Shown one piece after another: positions 1 to 4,863 of a DNA stretch of 5,575 bases; positions within the stretch are counted from its first letter, which is position 1, and the number at the start of each line of letters is the position of its first letter. Below the pieces are notes generated by a model. It was given only the letters and a program-made list of their open reading frames with translations, was not told the origin of the DNA and did no database searches. Made by a program: the position numbers and the translations under genes. The DNA lies in NCBI GenBank assembly GCA_030621805.1, contig JAUXGY010000144.1, forward strand, positions 1 to 5,575, given 5' to 3'. The DNA is from Kiritimatiellales bacterium. GTDB taxonomy: Bacteria; Verrucomicrobiota; Kiritimatiellia; Kiritimatiellales; Pontiellaceae.

Positions 1-477
1 CGGCAAAAAGAACGTCTCGGAAAGGCCGTAGAGGGAAATGAAGAAACGGGCACCAATCGAGGGGAATATGCCAAAATTAAGGATGCCCGCCAAGAAGGCA
101 ACCAGTCCCGAAAAGACACGGAATGATCGGCTGTAACGGATCTCGAAAAACTGCGCAAGCGTCAGTGCACGCGTCTGCCGGAACCGGTAGACGACCCAGC
201 CCGTAAGCGCCATAATGATAAACGCCGGCTCGCTGATCAGTCCCCAGAAAAACCCAGTGAACCCAATATCGTAGTGGATTTGGAACCACACCACCATCGT
301 GATCACACCGAGCTGCGCCATGCCGTTGGACACGGAAATCAGATACTTCCCGCCGCAGCGGTCCGCCGCCAGGAAGGCCGAAACACTTTTCGTATACCGC
401 CGGGTCGAGATGGCTCCCGCCGCCAGAGCCATCAACAGCCCAAACACAATCACCCAATCGATCGCTCCCATGTTCAT
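1..477 (-). CDS. Sodium:solute symporter (SSS family), N-terminal part; gene runs off the left edge
   Basis: An inner-membrane secondary transporter that would couple Na+ entry to uptake of a sugar or other small solute. The visible 159 codons are open to base 1. They hold hydrophobic segments at about residues 6-23, 44-66, 72-97 and 118-140, separated by short charged loops. The segment 'YTKSVSAFLAADR' (28-40) matches the short loop after TM1 of SSS proteins. 'LTLAQFFEIRYSRSFRVFSG' (105-124) matches the family's conserved 'Ty.e.l..RYs...r..s' region before the fourth helix. The start at 477 is chosen because GGAGAAGG ends 4 nt upstream; an ATG two codons inside (471) is the alternative. The start lies 18 bp after the fucosidase stop, so the two are probably cotranscribed, and the substrate is probably a fucose-related sugar. 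That substrate is inferred from the neighbour only. Most of the protein, including the ion and substrate sites of later helices, is not visible. Confidence 0.87.
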   Translation of the reverse strand, partial: MNMGAIDWVIVFGLLMALAAGAISTRRYTKSVSAFLAADRCGGKYLISVSNGMAQLGVITMVVWFQIHYDIGFTGFFWGLISEPAFIIMALTGWVVYRFRQTRALTLAQFFEIRYSRSFRVFSGLVAFLAGILNFGIFPSIGARFFISLYGLSETFFLP

Positions 478-481
478 AAGA

Positions 482-489
482 CCTTCTCC
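482..489 (-). promoter_or_regulatory. Ribosome binding site of the symporter gene
   Basis: GGAGAAGG on the minus strand sits within the 18-nt gap between the fucosidase stop (496) and the symporter ATG (477). The GGAG core is 8 nt from the start, which supports 477 over the ATG at 471. The short gap leaves no room for a separate promoter. Confidence 0.7.
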
Positions 490-495
490 AAAATA

Positions 496-1797
496 TCAAT
501 CGATTATTTTCGCCTCGGTAAGTTCAAACACCCACGCGTGTTGGCAGGGTGGTGAGAGTCGGCACTCCTGCGGGAGGGTGATCTCAAGCCCTTCGTTGCC
601 ACATTGATGGCGGAGCCCGGCATGGCTTCCGAGCAACCGAACCTTGCCGGCCTTGGCGATGAAGCCGACCTTCAGGTTTTCGGGCAGCGTTTTTTCGTCC
701 TCTCCGGCGAGATAAAAGAGGTAGGTCAGATTTTTTTTCCGGGTCACGCAAAGCTTTCCGCCCTCGAATGGCGCCACCGCTTGGGTCTGGTGAATGGCGG
801 TAGCGTTTACATCCATCCACTCCCCGATCTCGGCCAGCCGCTGGTTGGCCAACGGGTCAAAGTTGCCTTGGGGATCCGGCCCGACGTTGAGCAACAGGTT
901 GCCGCCTTTTGCTACAATACCGATAAGCAAGTGGATAAGTTCGCGGGTGGATTTGTAGGTATCGTTGGGCGTGTAGGACCATTGGTGGGCCATGGTGATG
1001 CAGCTTTCCCACGGGCCGTTGGGCGGGGAGTCGGGCACCGTCTGCTCAGGGGTGCGGTAGTTTTCGTATTCACCGCCGACATTGCGGTCGACGATCAAAA
1101 TACCGGGCTGCGCCTTCCGGGCCATTCGGGCGATCTTGTCCATCTGGAGATCCTCTTGCGGTGCACGGACCCAGTCCCCGTCCAGCCAAAGGATGTCCAC
1201 CTTGCCGTAACCGGTCAGCAGCTCGGAAATCTGATTGTAGACAAAATCGACGTAGCAGGCCCAGCGCTTGGGGTGCTTAACAGGATCATAGTTGACCTCG
1301 CGGGCGAGTCGTGGGTTTTCGGCGCACCAGTAGTCGCCATGGTGCCAGTCGGGTTTCGAGTAGTAGACACCGATTCCCAGCCCCTGCTTCCGAAAGGCGT
1401 CGAAGACCTGCCTGGTAAGGTCGGCATTGGCCCGGAAGTCGGTGTACTGGCTGTCGTACATACAGAATCCGTCGTGGTGCTTGGTGGTGAAGACCACATA
1501 TTTCATGCCGGCGTTGCGCGCGGCAAGCGCCCATAACTCGGGATCGAAGCTTTCGGGGTTGAAGCACTTGCTTTGGTCGAAATACATCTGCATGAAGCGG
1601 TCGGTGTCGTGGCCAGACTCGTCCCACTGCTTCAAACTTTCCCGCCCGTACGGTTCCTTATCGACGATGGGCCAAGATTCGACGGCACCCCAAACACTGT
1701 AGATGCCCCAGTGGATAAACAAACCCAGCTTGAGTTCCTGCCACCATTCCAATTTTTCCGCCACTTGCGGATCGGTCTGCTCAAATATTTCTTCCAT
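496..1797 (-). CDS. Alpha-L-fucosidase, glycoside hydrolase family 29, cytoplasmic form
   Basis: A 433-residue retaining exo-alpha-L-fucosidase that releases terminal L-fucose. The family's (beta/alpha)8 barrel hallmarks appear in order: 'KLGLFIHWGIYSVW' (23-36), 'KYVVFTTKHHDGF' (99-111), 'GVYYSKPDWH' (143-152), 'VDILWLDGDW' (200-209, with D206 the expected nucleophile), 'PWESC' (262-266) and 'KGGNLLLNVGPDPQG' (297-311). The acid/base is not assigned; E251 ('RTPEQ') and E264 are candidates. Residues from about 335 on fit the C-terminal beta-sandwich. The length matches compact GH29 enzymes. The start at 1797 has GGAG 8 nt upstream, and an in-frame TGA precedes it with no other start codon between, so the N-terminus is firm. 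It opens MEEIFEQTDP with no signal peptide, which is unusual for a polysaccharide degrader and places the enzyme in the cytoplasm. It is followed after 18 bp by a sodium:solute symporter. Fine specificity (GH29-A or GH29-B linkages) cannot be read by eye. Confidence 0.95.
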   Translation of the reverse strand: MEEIFEQTDPQVAEKLEWWQELKLGLFIHWGIYSVWGAVESWPIVDKEPYGRESLKQWDESGHDTDRFMQMYFDQSKCFNPESFDPELWALAARNAGMKYVVFTTKHHDGFCMYDSQYTDFRANADLTRQVFDAFRKQGLGIGVYYSKPDWHHGDYWCAENPRLAREVNYDPVKHPKRWACYVDFVYNQISELLTGYGKVDILWLDGDWVRAPQEDLQMDKIARMARKAQPGILIVDRNVGGEYENYRTPEQTVPDSPPNGPWESCITMAHQWSYTPNDTYKSTRELIHLLIGIVAKGGNLLLNVGPDPQGNFDPLANQRLAEIGEWMDVNATAIHQTQAVAPFEGGKLCVTRKKNLTYLFYLAGEDEKTLPENLKVGFIAKAGKVRLLGSHAGLRHQCGNEGLEITLPQECRLSPPCQHAWVFELTEAKIID

Positions 1798-1829
1798 GAA
1801 ATAGGCTCCGTATAATGCAGAATCTAAGC

Positions 1830-1845
1830 GGAGGGTTCACCCTCC
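1830..1845. repeat. 16-bp inverted repeat in the leader of the fucosidase gene
   Basis: GGAGGGT and ACCCTCC are perfect inverted copies separated by two bases. As RNA this gives a 6-bp GC-rich stem with a 4-nt loop. It lies 33 nt upstream of the fucosidase start and 37 nt after the stop of the IspD-like gene. No T tract follows on either strand, so it is not a textbook intrinsic terminator. It could be a repressor operator, an mRNA processing or stability hairpin, or a copy of a dispersed genomic palindrome. Confidence 0.6.
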
Positions 1846-1881
1846 AGAATACACTCCGATAGAAGCCCGCCGAATAGATGG

Positions 1882-2571
1882 CTAACGGTTTAGGTGGGCG
1901 TGAAAGAGAGCCGTCGCCTCAGAAAAATCATCGGCGGTGCGGATCTTAATATTGCCGTAGCCCGCCTCGACCATGTGTACTTCAGCCGGTTTCTTGACCC
2001 ATTCCGATTCGTCGTCGATAAGCTTTACGGTCTTGTTTTTGGGGTCAATGATTTTTTCGAGAACTTCGGCCCGGAAAAATTGCGGAGTTTGCGCAATCCA
2101 TGCGGAATTGCGTTCAAGTGTTTTATCGGGTTTGAGCCCTTTCACCGCCACCTTGACGGAATCGGGGATCTTGTGGGCCGCAATGGCACACCCATAGCGC
2201 TTTGCGGCCTTCAGTCCCTCCTGAAGGGTCTCGGTGGTGACGAACGGTCGCGAGGCTTCATGCACAATGATATGGGACGCAGGTTCCGGCAACTTGGAAA
2301 ATACGGTACGCAACGAATTCAAGCGGTTTGCGCTTCCAACCACAATGCCCCGCACCTTGGTGCAGCCAAACCGTTTGGCCACTTGCAACGCAGACTCGAC
2401 CCGATCCTTCGCAACAACCACGATGATGGTATCAATGCACTCTGACTCCTGAAATGTGCGCAGACAATGCGCCAAAACCGGACGATTACCTAAACTCAGA
2501 AAGGCCGCATCCGTCCCCGTCGTAATCTGCTCCTCTTTCCCGCATGCAACAACAATCGCCAATGTACTCAT
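1882..2571 (-). CDS. IspD-like cytidylyltransferase with a diverged nucleotide-binding loop
   Basis: A 229-residue protein of the IspD/TarI family, whose IspD members make CDP-methylerythritol from CTP and MEP in the non-mevalonate isoprenoid pathway. Length and order fit IspD: 'VGSANRLNSL' (78-87, family GG..R..SV), 'VHEASRPFVT' (103-112, family VHDAARP), 'KIPDSVK' (134-140, family P..DT.K), 'TLERNSAWIAQTPQFF' (151-166, family T.dRs.lw.aQTPQ.F), 'DDESEW' (186-191, family TDDAS) and 'GNIKIRTADDF' (206-216, family NiKiTtpeDl). The N-terminal glycine-rich loop, normally AAG.G.RM....K, is here 'ACGKEEQITTGTDAAF' (9-24). The usual arginine and lysine are missing or moved. It may be a lineage variant of IspD or a paralog with another substrate, so I give no symbol. 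GGGAGA 4 nt upstream supports the start. The fucosidase gene follows after 84 bp on the same strand. Confidence 0.8.
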   Translation of the reverse strand: MSTLAIVVACGKEEQITTGTDAAFLSLGNRPVLAHCLRTFQESECIDTIIVVVAKDRVESALQVAKRFGCTKVRGIVVGSANRLNSLRTVFSKLPEPASHIIVHEASRPFVTTETLQEGLKAAKRYGCAIAAHKIPDSVKVAVKGLKPDKTLERNSAWIAQTPQFFRAEVLEKIIDPKNKTVKLIDDESEWVKKPAEVHMVEAGYGNIKIRTADDFSEATALFHAHLNR

Positions 2572-2585
2572 AGACTCTCCCTACA

Positions 2586-2591
2586 ATTATA
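2586..2591 (-). promoter_or_regulatory. Candidate -10 box for the IspD-like gene
   Basis: A perfect TATAAT on the minus strand lies 14 nt before the start codon at 2571. No good -35 is visible at 16-18 bp; the hexamer at 17 bp is CAATCA. Transcription from it would begin near 2579, giving a leader of only about 8-9 nt that barely includes the Shine-Dalgarno. It is therefore either a short-leader promoter that needs an activator, or a chance match. Confidence 0.4.
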
Positions 2592-2610
2592 GACGTGTAT
2601 GTAACCCCTG

Positions 2611-2623
2611 ATTGCTTAGCAAT
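2611..2623. repeat. 13-bp palindrome in the divergent intergenic region
   Basis: ATTGCT and AGCAAT flank a single central base. The site sits 20 bp upstream of the TATAAT of the IspD-like gene, where its -35 element would be, and about 85 bp before the likely start of the DCC-family gene. Its position suits an operator for one or both divergent genes. A chance AT-rich palindrome is also possible. Confidence 0.4.
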
Positions 2624-2707
2624 TTACAAGATCATTAATTGGACGTCAAGAATTATGCCTGCCACAAATACCTTTCCACTCCCTCCGCTTACGGGCATGC
2701 TTTCGTC

Positions 2708-3058
2708 ATGTCCCCAAGCCCATCCATCCGAATTCTGTACGACGGAAATTGTCCACTTTGCTGCCGCCAAATGGCCTTTCTTAAAGCGCGCGACCCTAAA
2801 GGAAAGTTGTGCTTTTCAGACATTCGGGGTGCTGAGCATCTGCCTCTGCCCATGGAGCAATTGGATCAACAGATCCATGCGGTTATGCCGGATGGATCAA
2901 TCATCAACCGCATGGATGTGATCCGCGCGGTCTATCGGGAAGTAGGCCTTGGCTGGATCGCCACCCTGATGGATTGGCCGGTTCTGCGGCCATGCTTCGA
3001 TGTGCTTTATGGAGGGATCGCAAAATACCGGCATGCCATCAGCCGCTGGTGGCGGTAA
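2708..3058 (+). CDS. DCC-family (DUF393) thiol-disulfide oxidoreductase-like protein
   Basis: A 116-residue protein with the family signature at its N-terminus: 'ILYDGNCPLCCRQMAFL' (residues 9-25). This contains the D-x-x-C-P-x-C motif, D12, C15 and C18, plus an extra C19. Further family-like stretches are 'LCFSDIRG' (34-41), 'MPDGSIINRMDVIRAVYREVG' around 60-80, and a hydrophobic or amphipathic C-terminus ending in WWR. The fold is thioredoxin-like and the CxxC is presumed redox-active; the physiological substrate of the family is not established. No signal peptide is seen. The start is uncertain. ATG 2708 leaves about ten residues before the motif, as in relatives, but has only a weak GGG upstream. 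A TTG at 2639 would add 23 residues that look non-conserved. The gene is divergent from the IspD-like gene and 121 bp ahead of the phosphatase gene, and I see no functional link to either. Confidence 0.85.
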   Translation: MSPSPSIRILYDGNCPLCCRQMAFLKARDPKGKLCFSDIRGAEHLPLPMEQLDQQIHAVMPDGSIINRMDVIRAVYREVGLGWIATLMDWPVLRPCFDVLYGGIAKYRHAISRWWR

Positions 3059-3060
3059 TA

Positions 3061-3082
3061 AAACCGGTTTCGCAAAATTTGC
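3061..3082. repeat. Two adjacent short palindromes after the DCC-family gene
   Basis: AAACCGGTTT (3061-3070) begins 2 nt after the DCC gene's stop and is followed at once by GCAAAATTTGC (3072-3082). Neither is followed by a T tract, so they do not form a standard terminator. They may be protein-binding sites upstream of the phosphatase promoter or chance. Confidence 0.35.
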
Positions 3083-3089
3083 TCCGAGC

Positions 3090-3119
3090 TTGCCGACCTT
3101 GCCGGCTCATTGTTATAAA
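3090..3119 (+). promoter_or_regulatory. Candidate sigma-70-type promoter for the phosphatase gene
   Basis: TTGCCG (3090-3095, four of six matches to the -35 consensus) and TATAAA (3114-3119, five of six to the -10) are 18 bp apart. The predicted start, near 3126, leaves a leader of about 54 nt holding the hairpin at 3125-3156 and the strong ribosome site at 3167-3172. The -35 falls in the first of two direct copies of CTTGCCG (3089-3095 and 3098-3104). Confidence 0.45.
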
Positions 3120-3124
3120 GTGTC

Positions 3125-3156
3125 CAATCTTGGGATTGCGGTTCGTTCAATCCCAA
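3125..3156 (+). promoter_or_regulatory. Leader hairpin with an alternative fold upstream of the phosphatase gene
   Basis: TTGGGATTG (3130-3138) pairs perfectly with CAATCCCAA (3148-3156) across a 9-nt loop. The same GATTG (3134-3138) can pair instead with CAATC (3125-3129) across a TTGG loop, so the two stems exclude each other. No U tract follows, so it is not an intrinsic terminator. The hairpin ends 10 nt before the AAGGAG. It may affect translation or mRNA stability, or act as an operator DNA palindrome near the transcription start. Confidence 0.5.
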
Positions 3157-3166
3157 ACTAATAATC

Positions 3167-3172
3167 AAGGAG
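3167..3172 (+). promoter_or_regulatory. Strong ribosome binding site of the phosphatase gene
   Basis: AAGGAG lies 7 nt before the ATG at 3180. This is near-ideal spacing and fixes the start, which in turn yields a complete signal peptide. Confidence 0.8.
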
Positions 3173-3179
3173 AACCCTT

Positions 3180-4817
3180 ATGACCCTGATAAAACTTTCG
3201 CGCTACTGCACGTGCTTCCTGCTGGCCACTGCCCTGCTCCTTCCCGTCACTGGACTCGCCCAGAAAAAGAAGGCCCGAAGAATGGGACTCGAAATTCCGG
3301 CTGTGTCTAAAGAAGACTCCATCTGCTTTGCCTTGTACACCGTACAGAACGACACCCTCAAGCTTATGGCTCAGCTCTACCCCTTGGAGAAAAATGACAG
3401 CCGCGACATCAAGCTTGAAATCAAGCTCAACGGAAAATGGAAAGCCGTAGCGAAAACCACCATCAGGGAGGACGAGTACACATCGCCCGCGGATGCCAAA
3501 GCGTGGAACGCGCTCTTCCGAGTGGAAAAATGGGATCACTCCCGCGATTGGGAATACCGGGTCAGCGCACTCAAAGGCAAAGCCACCTACACCGGCATCA
3601 TCCGCAAAGACCCCGTCAACAAAAACGAAATCGTGGTCGCCGCCTTCACCGGGAACTCAAACGGGGATCGGCGTATGAAGCCCGACCTGATCCACAACAT
3701 CAAGGCACACGACCCCGACCTCCTGTTTTTTTCCGGAGACCAATCCTACGACCACCGAAAGCACCTGGCGGCGTGGTTGCTCTTCGGTCGCCAGTTTGGC
3801 GAAATCATCAAGGATCGCCCGACCATCTGCATCCCGGACGACCACGATGTCGGCCAAGGAAACCTCTGGGGAGAGGAAGGGGTCAAATCCACTCTGGGCG
3901 GTGCATCCGATGGCGGCTATACCATGTCGCCCCAATATGTGAACGAAGTTCAGTTTGCCCAGACCGCCAACCTGCCCGACCCCTATGACCCCACCCCCGT
4001 CAAACGCGGCATCACCGTATACTACACCGCGCTCAACGTCGGTGGCATCGACTTTGCCATCATTGAAGACCGGAAATTTAAAACCGGGCCGGCCGACATT
4101 ATTCCCAAGATGGGTACCCGACCCGACCATATAAACGACCCTAAATATGACCGCAAATCCGTCGATGTTCCCGAAGCCCAGCTCCTTGGCAAACGGCAGC
4201 TCGACTTCCTTGAAGCATGGGGAAAAGAGTGGGACGGCGTAGAGATGAAATCCGTGCTTTCCCAAACCATCTTTGCCGGCGGCGCACACATCCACGCCGG
4301 AAAACGCCTGTTGGCCGACCTTGATTCCAATGGGTGGCCCCAAACCGGGCGCAACAAGGCGCTCTCCGTTATCCGAAAAGCGAATGCTTTCATGATTGCG
4401 GGCGACCAGCACCTCGCCACCGTCATCCACCACGGAATCGACGACTGGGGTGATGCCGGATACTCCTTCTGCGTCCCCTCCATCGTGAACTACTATCCCC
4501 GCAAATGGCTCCCGCTGGAAAAAGGAATCGACCCGGTCACCGAGGTTCTCGAGCACACCGGAAACTACCTCGACGGCTTCGGCAACAAAGTCACGATGAT
4601 GGCCTACGCCAACCCACAGCCGGAAGCAGTTAAAGGGATCCAAGACAAAGTCAACAACGGAGCGGCCGGACACGGCATCATCCGCTTCAACAAAAAAGAC
4701 CAAACCATCACCATGGAATGCTGGCCCCGCTTTGCGGATGTGACCGACCCGGATGCCTTGCAATACAAAGGCTGGCCCATCACCATCACGCAAAAGGAAA
4801 GAGGCGAAACGAAGTAA
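3180..4817 (+). CDS. Secreted PhoD-like alkaline phosphatase / metallophosphoesterase
   Basis: A 545-residue exported metallophosphoesterase, probably a phosphomonoesterase or phosphodiesterase; the substrate is unknown. Residues 1-27 form a Sec signal peptide: basic 'KLSR', hydrophobic 12-22, and a 'GLA' cleavage site before Q28. Residues about 45-143 look like the beta-rich N-terminal domain that precedes PhoD catalytic domains. Catalytic motifs follow in order: 'TGNSNGD' (157-163), 'FFSGDQSYD' (183-191), 'IPDDHDVGQGNLWGE' (218-232), 'MIAGDQH' (405-411) and 'IHHG' (416-419). 'DGGYTMSPQYVN', 'EDRKFK' (296-301), 'NGWPQTGRNKAL' (384-395) and 'ITMECWPRFADV' (509-521) match a PhoD-like subgroup I associate with Planctomycetes and other PVC bacteria. 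The cysteine found in the first motif of classical PhoD is absent here. The gene has its own candidate promoter and a strong ribosome site, and converges with the transposase gene 42 bp beyond its stop. It may act on phosphorylated or other esterified extracellular polymers, but this is inference. Confidence 0.92.
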   Translation: MTLIKLSRYCTCFLLATALLLPVTGLAQKKKARRMGLEIPAVSKEDSICFALYTVQNDTLKLMAQLYPLEKNDSRDIKLEIKLNGKWKAVAKTTIREDEYTSPADAKAWNALFRVEKWDHSRDWEYRVSALKGKATYTGIIRKDPVNKNEIVVAAFTGNSNGDRRMKPDLIHNIKAHDPDLLFFSGDQSYDHRKHLAAWLLFGRQFGEIIKDRPTICIPDDHDVGQGNLWGEEGVKSTLGGASDGGYTMSPQYVNEVQFAQTANLPDPYDPTPVKRGITVYYTALNVGGIDFAIIEDRKFKTGPADIIPKMGTRPDHINDPKYDRKSVDVPEAQLLGKRQLDFLEAWGKEWDGVEMKSVLSQTIFAGGAHIHAGKRLLADLDSNGWPQTGRNKALSVIRKANAFMIAGDQHLATVIHHGIDDWGDAGYSFCVPSIVNYYPRKWLPLEKGIDPVTEVLEHTGNYLDGFGNKVTMMAYANPQPEAVKGIQDKVNNGAAGHGIIRFNKKDQTITMECWPRFADVTDPDALQYKGWPITITQKERGETK

Positions 4818-4855
4818 CCCCCAGTTCATGCTCGGCCAAAGCGAAACGCATAGTA

Positions 4856-4863
4856 GGGGTCAG
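4856..4863. other. GGGGTCAG motif overlapping the transposase stop; possible element end
   Basis: GGGGTCAG, followed by CCTGTGATTTTT on the plus strand, reads on the minus strand as an AAAATCACAGGCTGACCCC ending that spans the stop codon. I associate GACCTGACCCC/GCCTGACCCC-type tails with the ends of genes for this class of Y1 transposase, so it may be a recognition or boundary sequence. This rests on memory of similar loci and one copy here. Confidence 0.3.

Noticed and set aside
77..499. A 140-codon minus-strand frame overlapping the symporter start
   Set aside because: The alternative frame encodes no hydrophobic segments, whereas the frame from 477 gives clear SSS-family helices and stays open to the edge.
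731..738. Run of eight A residues in the coding strand of the fucosidase, a possible slippage site
   Set aside because: The frame continues intact through the expected C-terminal domain to a sensible length, so nothing indicates programmed slippage or a sequencing error.
604..1536. A 310-codon open frame on the plus strand opposite the fucosidase
   Set aside because: It lies wholly antisense to a gene with unmistakable GH29 motifs, its translation resembles no family I know, and long antisense frames are expected from GC-rich codon bias.
1811..1816. TATAAT on the plus strand upstream of the fucosidase gene
   Set aside because: It points away from the fucosidase gene and no plus-strand gene follows it, so it is probably chance.
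3657..4829. A 390-codon minus-strand open frame opposite the phosphatase
   Set aside because: It is antisense to a well-supported PhoD-like gene and its composition (V/G/F-rich) is that of a complementary-strand shadow. It also has no ribosome site of note.
4818..4859. Intrinsic terminator between the convergent phosphatase and transposase genes
   Set aside because: Only a weak CCCC...GGGG pairing is present, with no compact stem and no T tract on either strand.
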